Source of the DNA: Autumnicola sp041679265
GTDB lineage: Bacteria > Bacteroidota > Bacteroidia > Flavobacteriales > Flavobacteriaceae
Assembly (NCBI RefSeq): GCF_041679265.1
Contig: NZ_JBGFSM010000012.1
Coordinates: 62,001-126,000, forward strand
Length of the DNA stretch: 64,000 bases
Reading direction: 5' to 3'
This document shows, one piece after another, positions 24,887 to 34,145 of the stretch (position 1 is its first letter; every line of letters starts with the position of its first letter). The position numbers and the translations under genes are program-made. The notes under the pieces are model-generated. The model ran no database searches. It saw nothing but the letters and a program-made list of their open reading frames with translations, and had not been told where the DNA came from.

Positions 24887-26734
24887 TTATTCTACTGTAA
24901 CTGATTTTGCCAGGTTCCTGGGCTGATCTACGTTTTTACCAAGCATTACTGCAATGTGATAAGAGAGTAATTGTAACGGAATAGTGGTGAGCAACGGGCT
25001 CATAGATTCCATAGTTTCCGGTACTTCAATTACATGGTCTGCAAGTTCTCTAACTTCTACATCCCCATCTGTAACAATGGCGATTATTTTTCCTTTTCTG
25101 GATTTTATCTCCTGGATATTGCTAACCACTTTTTCATAATATCCTTTTCTTGTAGCGATTACCACCACCGGCATTTGCTCATCTATTAAAGCAATAGGGC
25201 CATGCTTCATCTCGGCCGCGGGATATCCCTCTGCATGAATATAAGAGATTTCCTTTAGCTTTAGCGCTCCTTCCAGGGCGACAGGGAAATTAAATCCCCG
25301 CCCCAGGTATAAGCAATTGGTAGCATTTTTATAAATACTGGCGATCTCCTTTATCTTATCGTCTGCTTTTAAAGCTTTTTCCACTTTAGCAGGAATTCTT
25401 TCAAGCTCCTGTAAATGAAATTGAAAGTCGGAATTTGAAATCGTACCCTTATGTTTGGCAAGTTTAAGCGCCATTAAAGTAAGTACGGTAATTTGAGTGG
25501 TAAAAGCCTTGGTTGAGGCCACCCCAATCTCCGGACCTGCATGAGTGTAAGCGCCGGCATGGGTTTCCCTTGAAATGGAAGATCCCACGACATTGCAAAC
25601 CCCAAAAACAAAAGCCCCTTTTTCTTTGGCAAGTTTTATAGCCGCCATAGTATCTGCCGTTTCTCCACTTTGGGAAATGGCAATAACCACATCTTTTTCA
25701 GAAATAATAGGATTGCGATACCTGAACTCGGAAGCATATTCCACTTCTACAGGAATTCTTGCCAGTTCTTCAAAGATATATTCCGCAACCAGCCCTGCGT
25801 GCCAGGAAGTACCACAGGCTACAATAATTATCCTCTTGGCATTTGATATTCTTTCAATATGATCATCTACCCCGGCCATTCTTACCATACCTTTTTCAGG
25901 AAGCATTCTGCCACGATAGGTATCGCTTATGGCATCTGGCTGCTCAAAAATTTCCTTCAGCATAAAATGCTCAAAACCGCCTTTTTCAATCTGTTCAAGA
26001 TTCATCTGAAGTTCATGAACATAAGGGTCTACCAGGGAATCGTCTTTGATCTTCCTGATCTTTACTTCTTTATTACGTCTTACCACAGCCATTTCCCCAT
26101 CTTCAAGATAAATGGCATTGTTCGTAAATTCAATAAAAGGAGAAGCATCTGAAGCCACAAAAAATTCGTCCTCACCAATCCCTATAGCCAAAGGACTTCC
26201 CAGCCTGGCCACCACGATTTCATCTGGCTTTCTTTTATCAAAAACTGCGATAGCATAGGCTCCTACGGTTTGGTTTAGAGCAATTTGCACAGCCTTCCCC
26301 AGTTTAACACCTTCTTTTTGGATTACATCTTCAATAAGGTTCACTAAAACTTCAGTATCTGTCTCACTTTTAAAAGTATAGCCTCGTTTTTTAAGCTCTT
26401 TTTTAAGGGAATCGTAATTTTCAATAATCCCGTTGTGAATAATAACCAGGTCTCCTGAATTGGAATAATGGGGATGGGAATTTACATCATTAGGTTCACC
26501 ATGAGTGGCCCAGCGGGTATGGCCAAGACCAACACTTCCACTGGTATCCACTGTACTTTCCATCTTTTCCTTAAGATCTGAAACTTTCCCCTTTGTTTTG
26601 CATAATTTCAATTCTCCTTCGTCATACAATACAATACCCGCACTGTCATAACCACGGTATTCTAACCTTTGAAGGCCTTTTAAAACAACAGGATAGGCAT
26701 CTCTATGTCCAATATATCCTACAATTCCACACAT
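24887..26734 (-). CDS. glmS: Glutamine--fructose-6-phosphate aminotransferase (isomerizing)
   Basis: GlmS makes glucosamine-6-phosphate, the first step to UDP-GlcNAc for peptidoglycan and LPS. The 615-residue protein has the N-terminal glutaminase domain with the exposed Cys2 (MCGIVGYIG) and HTRWATHGEP. Two SIS isomerase domains follow (CGTSWHAGLVAEY, SQSGETADT) and the end is LAKSVTVE. It follows the DUF4270 gene by five bases. No glmS ribozyme is expected in this phylum and none is seen. Confidence 0.97.
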   Translation of the reverse strand: MCGIVGYIGHRDAYPVVLKGLQRLEYRGYDSAGIVLYDEGELKLCKTKGKVSDLKEKMESTVDTSGSVGLGHTRWATHGEPNDVNSHPHYSNSGDLVIIHNGIIENYDSLKKELKKRGYTFKSETDTEVLVNLIEDVIQKEGVKLGKAVQIALNQTVGAYAIAVFDKRKPDEIVVARLGSPLAIGIGEDEFFVASDASPFIEFTNNAIYLEDGEMAVVRRNKEVKIRKIKDDSLVDPYVHELQMNLEQIEKGGFEHFMLKEIFEQPDAISDTYRGRMLPEKGMVRMAGVDDHIERISNAKRIIIVACGTSWHAGLVAEYIFEELARIPVEVEYASEFRYRNPIISEKDVVIAISQSGETADTMAAIKLAKEKGAFVFGVCNVVGSSISRETHAGAYTHAGPEIGVASTKAFTTQITVLTLMALKLAKHKGTISNSDFQFHLQELERIPAKVEKALKADDKIKEIASIYKNATNCLYLGRGFNFPVALEGALKLKEISYIHAEGYPAAEMKHGPIALIDEQMPVVVIATRKGYYEKVVSNIQEIKSRKGKIIAIVTDGDVEVRELADHVIEVPETMESMSPLLTTIPLQLLSYHIAVMLGKNVDQPRNLAKSVTVE

Positions 26735-26739
26735 AATTT

Positions 26740-28320
26740 CTATTGGTTTGTTTCTGTATAATAAATTCTAAGCTTTAGCCTTTTGGCATCATCACCGGCC
26801 AGATTCCCGTATAGTACAGTTCCCTTTGGAGACAGTAATGAGACCGCAGGAATGCTTTCTACTTCTTCCCCGCCTTTTACCATAGCATTGTAAGCTGCGG
26901 TGGTACCGGTTTGTACCACGCTGTTTATATTGGGCACTATAACCAGCCCCAAACGCACATTCTCAGCTTCTTCATTAAGAATATTATTAACATGCTGTGT
27001 AATTCTAAGGGTATATTTTACACCTGTGCCATCTTCTTCCCTTACCAGCCTGGAAGCAAAAGAGGTGCGCGAGTTAACGGGATCCGCCGTGGTTGTTCCG
27101 GTATCGTAGGTATAATCTACTAAAATACGGTTATTATCAAGATCATATAAGTAAACTCTTTCCGGCTCCTGTGCGCCTTCCACTGCATCCTGGTTTACGT
27201 AAAAACTCAGGTTTGCTTCATTAATAAGCCAGTTATTAGTCCGCAGCTCCTCCAGTTCAGCGTCATCCGGGAAAAGTTTAATTACCGCCATACTACCTTC
27301 ACCGCCTTTAAGATAAAGGTTTTCAGCTCCCTGAATAGAATCAGAGGCGTTTATCTCCTGAAAAATATCTGCAGGATAACCTTCCTGGAAAGTGTTGAAT
27401 GCATTGCTGCCTAGATTGAGTTTATAACTACTCCTTACTAAAGTATCCTCTTCATTTTCAACTTCAACCTGGTGTTTATAATATAAGGTGACCCCGGCAT
27501 CGGCACTTCCTAAATTGAGCAAAGCCATGCTGCCATTTTCATTTATTGCTTCGGCCTTTATAAATAGCCCTCTGAAATAATTTCTGAAATTGGAATTATT
27601 GGTCAATACTGCATCTCCCTGCATATCCAATATCTTTTGCTGAAAATATTCCACAGATTCGTCCGGCAACTTCAGCCTTAAAGCAGGAGCCGAAATCACG
27701 GTATCATTTATAGCATCTGCCGCCGGTTCATAAGATACTATTTTCTGGTTTGAAGGCACAAAATGATCATTCTCATAGAGCACCGCTCCTCTCAGGTTCT
27801 GTTCAATAAGATTCTGCTGAGTTGAAAAATACCTTTGGCGGTCTTCAAATCCGGAATCAGGATCATAATCGTTAAGATAATAACCCGATTCGGAAACCGA
27901 TAATTTTATTGGAGCTCTGGAATCTCCGTAAATAGAATCCAGAGCGTACTCAACCTCTGTATTGCCCGTTCCCTCTACAGTAGTACTAAAATACGGAATT
28001 CTTAACACCACGCTGTCCAGAACAGGTTCAGTACCAAAATTGGGAGTGGTAGATAGGGACAATTGGGTCACAATACTCGCTTCAGTTTGCCCGTAAATTT
28101 CATTATTATAAACTCCCAGAAGATAGGCCGGTAAATTGTTGGTTTGTACCGTATCTATTTTGCGGGACCATGCGGTGACCTCTACTTCCCTAAGATCCAC
28201 ATCTGTAGGGTTATCTATTACTTCCCCTCCAATGGTACTGTAATCTTTGTCACATGCATAAAAAGAAAAAACAACAACAGAAAGGGTTGTTATTTTTACC
28301 ATCAATCTCTTAAAATTCAT
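26740..28320 (-). CDS. DUF4270-family outer-membrane lipoprotein
   Basis: The 526-residue protein starts with a lipoprotein signal whose probable lipidated Cys is residue 23 (FSFYACDKD), followed by DYSTIGGEVI. It is beta-rich, with no enzymatic motif. The pattern LPAYLLGVYNNEIYGQTEAS is characteristic of DUF4270, a Bacteroidota-specific family without known function. It sits between the GT5-like gene (10 bases) and glmS (5 bases), a neighbourhood that suggests a link to envelope biogenesis. Confidence 0.88.
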   Translation of the reverse strand: MNFKRLMVKITTLSVVVFSFYACDKDYSTIGGEVIDNPTDVDLREVEVTAWSRKIDTVQTNNLPAYLLGVYNNEIYGQTEASIVTQLSLSTTPNFGTEPVLDSVVLRIPYFSTTVEGTGNTEVEYALDSIYGDSRAPIKLSVSESGYYLNDYDPDSGFEDRQRYFSTQQNLIEQNLRGAVLYENDHFVPSNQKIVSYEPAADAINDTVISAPALRLKLPDESVEYFQQKILDMQGDAVLTNNSNFRNYFRGLFIKAEAINENGSMALLNLGSADAGVTLYYKHQVEVENEEDTLVRSSYKLNLGSNAFNTFQEGYPADIFQEINASDSIQGAENLYLKGGEGSMAVIKLFPDDAELEELRTNNWLINEANLSFYVNQDAVEGAQEPERVYLYDLDNNRILVDYTYDTGTTTADPVNSRTSFASRLVREEDGTGVKYTLRITQHVNNILNEEAENVRLGLVIVPNINSVVQTGTTAAYNAMVKGGEEVESIPAVSLLSPKGTVLYGNLAGDDAKRLKLRIYYTETNQ

Positions 28321-28330
28321 TAGCTGTTTT

Positions 28331-29143
28331 TTACTGTTTTAGGACTTTGGTAGCATAAAAATCCTGATAAGCCTGGGCAAATTCTTCCCTGTTTTTGTAA
28401 GGAAGAACGGGTTTATTGAGCCTGTTCACATATTCTTTTAGCTCGTCTGGCACATTGTCCCCACTAATAATTACTGCGTCAGAATTATCTACGGCAGTCT
28501 TTATAAGATTTACATATCCCGGCTTTTCCAAATGTTTTACATTTTTGTTTTCCATTCCGTCAAACAGGACTTTTTCCTGCATCTCTGTACTTAACGTCTC
28601 ATCAAAGCTTTGATTGTAAATAGAGGTCACTATTTTTGCATCGCTAAACAACGGTTCATTACCATAGTAATTTCGCAGATACAACGGTAAAAGCGAAGCC
28701 AGCCATCCATGCACATGAATAATGTCCGGCGACCAGTTTAATTTCTTAACGGTTTCAATTACCCCTTTAGCAAAAAAGATGGCCCTTTCATCATTATCAT
28801 CAAAAAGTTTTCCATCTTCATCGGTTAGAGTTGCTTTTCTTTTAAAATAATCTTCATTATCTATAAAATAAACCTGCATTCTTTCCTTTGGGATAGATGC
28901 CACCTTGATGATCAAAGGCATATCCAGATCATTTATCACCAGATTTATTCCTGAAAGTCTTATTACTTCATGTAATTGATGCCTCCTTTCATTGATATTT
29001 CCAAACCTTGGCATAAAAATACGTATCTGGCCTCCGGCATTGTTAACCATTTTAGCGGCTTCAAAGGAGGTTGATGAAATTTCGGTTTCAGGCAGGTAGG
29101 GTATAACTTCAGAGGAGACGTACAATACTCTCTTATCTTTCAT
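28331..29143 (-). CDS. Half-length glycogen/starch synthase (GT5) N-terminal-domain protein
   Basis: At 270 residues this corresponds only to the first Rossmann domain of GT5 synthases. It has the start RVLYVSSEVIPYL, a long central helix-strand region and the HVHGWLASLLPLYL segment. The second domain is absent. The ADP-glucose-binding KTGGLxDV loop of the family is replaced by PETEISST, so ordinary glycogen synthase activity seems unlikely. It is divergently paired with panC and leads the DUF4270-glmS unit. I recall this short form beside panC in other Bacteroidota, so it is probably a genuine conserved gene and not a fragment. Confidence 0.82.
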   Translation of the reverse strand: MKDKRVLYVSSEVIPYLPETEISSTSFEAAKMVNNAGGQIRIFMPRFGNINERRHQLHEVIRLSGINLVINDLDMPLIIKVASIPKERMQVYFIDNEDYFKRKATLTDEDGKLFDDNDERAIFFAKGVIETVKKLNWSPDIIHVHGWLASLLPLYLRNYYGNEPLFSDAKIVTSIYNQSFDETLSTEMQEKVLFDGMENKNVKHLEKPGYVNLIKTAVDNSDAVIISGDNVPDELKEYVNRLNKPVLPYKNREEFAQAYQDFYATKVLKQ

Positions 29144-29183
29144 AAAATCTTTGCTTTAAATGCGATTGCGAATAAAAAACACG

Positions 29184-29191
29184 CAAAATTA
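29184..29191 (-). promoter_or_regulatory. Candidate -7 element for the GT5-like/DUF4270/glmS unit
   Basis: The minus strand reads TAATTTTG, a TAnnTTTG match 40 bases before the start of the GT5-like gene in the divergent spacer. Confidence 0.4.
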
Positions 29192-29222
29192 CAAAAATTT
29201 ATGCAGATTGCTAGTAATATAT

Positions 29223-29230
29223 TAAGTTTG
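29223..29230 (+). promoter_or_regulatory. Candidate -7 element for the panC-panD unit
   Basis: TAAGTTTG fits TAnnTTTG and lies 23 bases before the panC start codon. The only nearby TTG (29208-29210) is too close for a standard -33 box. Confidence 0.45.
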
Positions 29231-29253
29231 CACGCTGTTAATTTTATAATAAA

Positions 29254-30105
29254 ATGCAGATTTTTAAAGAAAAAGAAGCTCTGAAAAGTACTCTGGAAGG
29301 TCTGCGATCTGACGGAAAAATTATTGGATTGGTTCCTACTATGGGCGCTTTACATGAAGGGCATTTCTCTCTTGTAAAAAGGGCCGCACTGGAGTGTGAC
29401 CGGGTGGTGGTAAGCATCTTTGTTAACCCCACGCAATTTGACAATCCTGAAGATTTAGAAAAATATCCGCGTACTCTGGAAAAAGACCTTGAGCTCCTGC
29501 AACAGGCAGAGGAAAATCTTATCGTTTTTGTCCCCACTGCAAATGAATTGTATGGCCAGGCTGTAGTTTCAGAACATTTTAATTTTGGCGGGCTTGAGAA
29601 GGTAATGGAAGGCAGGTACAGAAACGGACATTTTGACGGAGTGGGAACCGTTATTAAATTACTTTTTGAAACCATCAGGCCTCATAAAGCATTTTTTGGC
29701 GAAAAAGATTTTCAGCAATTACAAATCATCAGGAAACTTTCTGAAAATTTGCAACTTCCCGTTGAAATTGTGGGCTGCCCCATTTTAAGAGAAGATTCCG
29801 GCCTTGCAAGGAGTTCCAGGAATGAGCGACTAAGTGAGCAGCATCGGGAAAAAGCAGCATTTATTTACCAGACTCTCCTAAAATCCAGGGAATTGTTTGG
29901 CACAAAAAGTGCAGAATACATCACCCAATGGGTAAAAGAGCAATTTAAAAACCATCCATTTTTGAAACTGGAATATTTTGAAATTGCCAATACAAAAACA
30001 TTACAAACAATTAACCACAAAACCAAAGGAAATCAATACAGAGCTTTTATCGCCGCTTATGCCGGTGATGTAAGACTTATTGATAATATGCCTTTAAATA
30101 ATTGA
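29254..30105 (+). CDS. panC: Pantothenate synthetase
   Basis: PanC joins pantoate and beta-alanine with ATP. The 283-residue protein has the nucleotidyltransferase signature MGALHEGHFSLVKRA, FVNPTQFDNPEDL, GEKDFQQLQIIRKL and RSSRNERLS. Length is normal. panD begins nine bases after its stop, so the beta-alanine supply and pantothenate synthesis are in one operon. Confidence 0.97.
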   Translation: MQIFKEKEALKSTLEGLRSDGKIIGLVPTMGALHEGHFSLVKRAALECDRVVVSIFVNPTQFDNPEDLEKYPRTLEKDLELLQQAEENLIVFVPTANELYGQAVVSEHFNFGGLEKVMEGRYRNGHFDGVGTVIKLLFETIRPHKAFFGEKDFQQLQIIRKLSENLQLPVEIVGCPILREDSGLARSSRNERLSEQHREKAAFIYQTLLKSRELFGTKSAEYITQWVKEQFKNHPFLKLEYFEIANTKTLQTINHKTKGNQYRAFIAAYAGDVRLIDNMPLNN

Positions 30106-30114
30106 TTCTGCAAC

Positions 30115-30465
30115 ATGCAAGTTCACGTAGTAAAGTCTAAAATTCACAGGGTTAAAGTTACCGGCGCCGATTTAAATTATATAGGCAGCATTACCATTGA
30201 TGAAGATCTTATGGAAGCTGCAAATATTATTGAGGGGGAAAAGGTACAAATTGTTAACAACAACAACGGGGAGAGACTGGAAACTTATGTTATTCCCGGC
30301 CCTCGCAATTCGGGAGAAATAACCTTAAACGGGGCTGCCGCAAGAAAAGTTGCTAAAGGCGATGTTTTAATTTTAATCGCTTACGCTATTATGGATTTTG
30401 AAGAAGCAAAAAAATTTAAACCTTCCCTGGTCTTCCCTAATGAAGAAACCAATCTTCTCAATTAA
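30115..30465 (+). CDS. panD: Aspartate 1-decarboxylase
   Basis: PanD makes beta-alanine from aspartate. The 116-residue proenzyme is self-cleaved between Gly24 and Ser25 (LNYIGSITID), creating the pyruvoyl cofactor; later segments GERLETYVIPGPRNSGEI and NGAAARKV are family-typical. Confidence 0.97.
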   Translation: MQVHVVKSKIHRVKVTGADLNYIGSITIDEDLMEAANIIEGEKVQIVNNNNGERLETYVIPGPRNSGEITLNGAAARKVAKGDVLILIAYAIMDFEEAKKFKPSLVFPNEETNLLN

Positions 30466-30471
30466 TAGCTT

Positions 30472-31437
30472 TTGAAGAAGAGAGCCACTAAAATTTTGAA
30501 GATCATTCTCCCGCTTGCTCTTGGGATTTTTTTTATTTGGTTTTCTATTCAAAATGCCACCCCGCAGGAAAGGCAGGAATTGCTTCATAATATCCTGAAG
30601 GCAAACCCAATGTGGATCCTTATTTCCTTAGCCTTTGGCACCCTTTCCCATTTGTCTCGTGCCTACCGCTGGAAATTCCTGTTAGACCCCCTGGGCTATC
30701 GCCCAGAATTACGTAATAGCTTTATGGCTGTAATGGTGGGTTATCTGGCCAACCTTGGTATTCCCCGTTCCGGAGAAATGCTGCGCGCCGCCACCCTTTC
30801 TTCTTACGAAAAAGTGCCTTTTGAGAAAGGCTTTGGCACCATTATCTCAGAAAGAATTGCAGACCTTATTGTCCTGCTTGCTATCGTATTGTGCTCCCTT
30901 GCTTTTCAAACAAAAATTTTGGTATCGTTTTTTGAAGCCAATAATATAAATCCGGTATTGAGCATTGGAATCTTAATGTTGTTAGTTAGCCTTGGGGTTT
31001 TGGTGCTACAGTTTATTAAAAAATCTGAATGGAAGATTGCGCTTAAATTAAGGGAAATGGCAAAGGGATTACTGGATGGAATGCGAAGCATATTAAAAAT
31101 GAAAAAAAAGTGGGCTTTTATCTTTCATACCATTTTTATCTGGGCAATGTACGTTCTTATGTTTTATGTGATTACCTTTACCGTTCCTGAAACTGCTCAT
31201 GCAGGAGTTGGAGCCATAATGGCTGCTTTTGTAGTAGGCTCTTTTGCCATCTCTGCCACCAACGGGGGAATTGGCGTATATCCCGTTGCAATTGGTGCCA
31301 TTCTCACCTTCTACGGAATTTCAAGACAAAGCGGAGAAGCCTTCGGCTGGATAGTGTGGGGAACACAAACCCTGCTGGTATTGGTTTTAGGTGCTTTATC
31401 CTTCCTCTTTTTACCACTTTTAAACCAAAAGAAATAA
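30472..31437 (+). CDS. Lysylphosphatidylglycerol synthase-like (UPF0104) membrane protein
   Basis: A 321-residue integral membrane protein with about eight helices. It has the family segments SHLSRAYRWKFLLDPLGY, VGYLANLGIPRSGEMLRAA and SATNGGIGVYPVAIGA. The family relates to the flippase part of MprF but lacks its aminoacyltransferase domain, so the substrate is unknown. TTG at 30472 is used as start, six bases after panD. Its position behind panCD recurs in flavobacteria. Confidence 0.85.
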   Translation: MKKRATKILKIILPLALGIFFIWFSIQNATPQERQELLHNILKANPMWILISLAFGTLSHLSRAYRWKFLLDPLGYRPELRNSFMAVMVGYLANLGIPRSGEMLRAATLSSYEKVPFEKGFGTIISERIADLIVLLAIVLCSLAFQTKILVSFFEANNINPVLSIGILMLLVSLGVLVLQFIKKSEWKIALKLREMAKGLLDGMRSILKMKKKWAFIFHTIFIWAMYVLMFYVITFTVPETAHAGVGAIMAAFVVGSFAISATNGGIGVYPVAIGAILTFYGISRQSGEAFGWIVWGTQTLLVLVLGALSFLFLPLLNQKK

Positions 31438-31476
31438 ATACCTATATTGTGCGGGTAAATCTATCTACCTACACCT

Positions 31477-32625
31477 ATGATAAAAAAACTACTGTTCGCG
31501 GCGGTATTGATGTGCCATGTACTCAGCTCTGCCCAGGTTATTTATGAAAAGATCCCCTCTACAAAACTACAGGAAGAAAGAGAAATAAAAATCCAGCTTC
31601 CAAGAAATTACGAGGAAAATACAGAAAAAAGATATCCCGTGGCAATTGTGCTGGACGGCGATTATTTATTTGAACCCGTTGCCGGGATGGTGGATTATTA
31701 CTCCTATTGGGAGGAGATCCCCGAAATGATTGTGGTGGGCATTAACCAGGATGGCACCCGCCAGGAAGATACCGCTTATGATGAAAACAGGTACCTGCCC
31801 GCAAAACAGGGCGCGGCCTTTTTTGAATTCCTGGGGATGGAGCTTCTTAAAAGCATAGATGAAAAATACCGTACCAATACCTTTAGAATTATTATAGGGC
31901 ATGATTTTACCTCTAATTTTATAAACTATTACCTGCTCAAGCCTGATCCCGTTTTTAAAGCTTACATAAATTTAAGTCCTGACTTTGCTCCTGAAATGGC
32001 ACAAAGAATCACCAATGCCCTCAATACGGCAGAATCAAAAAAATGGTTCTATCTCGCCACAGGAAGCGAGGATATCACTGATTTACAGGAAAATATCCTT
32101 TCCCTGAACAATTCTTTACAAAACCTGGATAATAAAAGGGTTTCCTATAAATTTGATAATTTTGAAGGTGCCACTCATTATTCGCTGGTAGGCAAAGCCA
32201 TTCCTTCAGCCATAGAAAGTATTTTTACTGTATTCCGACCCATTTCAAAAAAGGATTATAACGAAGTACTCCTGCAAACTTCGGTTTCTCCTACAGCATA
32301 CCTGGAAGAGAAGTATGAATCTATTAATGATCTCTTCGGAATAGAAAAAAAGATCAGGCTAAATGATTTTATGGCGGTGCACCAGGCGATCGAAAAAACC
32401 AGACGCTGGGACGAATATAAGGAGCTTAGCAAACTTGCCGCAGACAGTTTTCCCGGCACTATGCTGGCCACTTATTTTGAAGCCCGGTATGAAGAAGAAA
32501 CAGGAAATCCAAAAAAAGCGATGCGTACCTATCAAAATGCATACGGGCAGAAAAAAATTGCTTTTTTAACGGTGGATTATATGTTGGAAAAAGCCAACGC
32601 AATTAAAAGGGATTTCGGTTATTAG
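31477..32625 (+). CDS. Secreted esterase-D-like alpha/beta hydrolase without the nucleophilic serine
   Basis: A 382-residue protein with a signal peptide (residues 1-19, cut after LSSA) and an alpha/beta-hydrolase core of the Fes/esterase D type (KRYPVAIVLDGDYLF). The nucleophile elbow reads IIGHDFTSN: the expected Ser is Asp143. A candidate catalytic His234 (ATHYSLV) remains. The last 90 residues are helical and TPR-like. Either the protein is non-catalytic (a binding protein) or it uses Asp as nucleophile, as haloalkane dehalogenases do. It starts about 40 bases after the preceding gene and is probably cotranscribed or independent; no terminator is visible. Confidence 0.8.
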   Translation: MIKKLLFAAVLMCHVLSSAQVIYEKIPSTKLQEEREIKIQLPRNYEENTEKRYPVAIVLDGDYLFEPVAGMVDYYSYWEEIPEMIVVGINQDGTRQEDTAYDENRYLPAKQGAAFFEFLGMELLKSIDEKYRTNTFRIIIGHDFTSNFINYYLLKPDPVFKAYINLSPDFAPEMAQRITNALNTAESKKWFYLATGSEDITDLQENILSLNNSLQNLDNKRVSYKFDNFEGATHYSLVGKAIPSAIESIFTVFRPISKKDYNEVLLQTSVSPTAYLEEKYESINDLFGIEKKIRLNDFMAVHQAIEKTRRWDEYKELSKLAADSFPGTMLATYFEARYEEETGNPKKAMRTYQNAYGQKKIAFLTVDYMLEKANAIKRDFGY

Positions 32626-32736
32626 CGGCAAAAACTCTTCGGGGTAAGTCCTGAGGTATTAATAAGCAATACATTTTAAATCAAGACAGCCTTGAGGCCT
32701 CTAAATCTCGATTATCGAGTAAAATGAAGTTGAAAA

Positions 32737-34101
32737 ATGGCAAAAGTCAAAACTACTTTTTATTGCCAGAATTGTGGCGCACAATATTCAAAATGGCAGG
32801 GAAGATGTACTTCCTGCGGGGAGTGGAACACTATTGTAGAAGAAGTTGTTCAAAAGCCGGATCCAAAAGACTGGAAATCCCCCGCGGCCAAAGAAGCCAA
32901 AAGGATCGCCAAACCTTTAAAAATTGCCGAAATTGAGAATGCCCCTCAAAACAGGTGGAAAACCGGAAATAATGAGCTGGACCGGGTTTTGGGCGGCGGA
33001 CTGGTTCCCGGCTCCCTCACCCTGCTTGGTGGCGAACCGGGAATTGGCAAAAGTACCTTGTTGCTTCAGATTTCCCTTCAGTTTAAATTTAAAGTGCTTT
33101 ACGTTTCGGGGGAAGAAAGCCAGCAGCAAATTAAAATGCGGGCAGAGCGTATAGACCCAAATCCGGCAAACTGCTATATCCTTACAGAAACAAAAACGCA
33201 GAACATTTTTCGGCAGATCGAAGCCATTTCCCCGGAAATGGTCATTATTGACTCTATTCAGACTTTACATAGTGATTATATTGAAAGTTCCCCGGGGAGT
33301 ATTTCCCAAATACGGGAATGTACTGCGGAACTTATAAAATTTGCCAAGGAAAGTGCTGTACCGGTGATCCTTATTGGCCATATTACCAAAGAAGGAAGCA
33401 TAGCCGGGCCCAAAGTGCTTGAACATATGGTGGATACCGTCCTGCAGTTTGAAGGAGACCGCAACCACGTTTACCGTATTCTGCGTGCCCATAAAAACCG
33501 TTTTGGCTCCACACACGAACTGGGAATTTACGAAATGCAGGGCAGCGGACTGCGGGAGGTAAGCAACCCCTCTGAAATCCTCATTTCCAAAAATGATGAA
33601 GATTTAAGCGGTACTGCCATCGCGGCCACCCTGGAAGGCATGCGCCCGCTCATGATAGAAATCCAGGCCCTGGTAAGCACTGCCGTTTACGGTACTCCGC
33701 AACGATCTACCACGGGATACAATGCAAAAAGGCTGAATATGATCCTGGCGGTGCTGGAAAAAAGAGCAGGGTTTAAACTTGGAGCAAAAGATGTTTTCCT
33801 GAACATCACCGGTGGAATTTCGGTAGATGATCCCGCGATAGACCTTGCCGTAGTCGCGGCCATTCTAAGCTCCAATGAAGATATTCCCGTACCAAAAGAT
33901 GTGTGTTTTGCTGCTGAAGTTGGGTTGGCAGGAGAAATACGTCCCGTCACCCGTGTTGAGCAAAGGATTATTGAAGCCGAAAAACTAGGTTTTGCCACCA
34001 TTTTAATTTCGAAACAAAGTAAAGTCCCAAATAAAAATTATAAGATAAATATTATTAAATTAGCTAAAATTGAAGACGTTGTGAGCCATCTTTTTGGGTA
34101 A
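32737..34101 (+). CDS. radA: DNA repair protein RadA
   Basis: RadA (Sms) is a RecA-like branch-migration helicase. The 454-residue protein has an N-terminal zinc finger (Cys10, Cys13, Cys24, Cys27), Walker A GEPGIGKST at about 99-107, the diagnostic KNRFG motif (HKNRFGSTHELG) and a C-terminal Lon-like domain. Length is normal. A 13-base palindrome CTCGATTATCGAG lies at 32707-32719, close to the start. Confidence 0.97.
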   Translation: MAKVKTTFYCQNCGAQYSKWQGRCTSCGEWNTIVEEVVQKPDPKDWKSPAAKEAKRIAKPLKIAEIENAPQNRWKTGNNELDRVLGGGLVPGSLTLLGGEPGIGKSTLLLQISLQFKFKVLYVSGEESQQQIKMRAERIDPNPANCYILTETKTQNIFRQIEAISPEMVIIDSIQTLHSDYIESSPGSISQIRECTAELIKFAKESAVPVILIGHITKEGSIAGPKVLEHMVDTVLQFEGDRNHVYRILRAHKNRFGSTHELGIYEMQGSGLREVSNPSEILISKNDEDLSGTAIAATLEGMRPLMIEIQALVSTAVYGTPQRSTTGYNAKRLNMILAVLEKRAGFKLGAKDVFLNITGGISVDDPAIDLAVVAAILSSNEDIPVPKDVCFAAEVGLAGEIRPVTRVEQRIIEAEKLGFATILISKQSKVPNKNYKINIIKLAKIEDVVSHLFG

Positions 34102-34145
34102 TCTGGCACAGTTCGTGCTTATAATGTACTGAAAAAGAAAAACAT

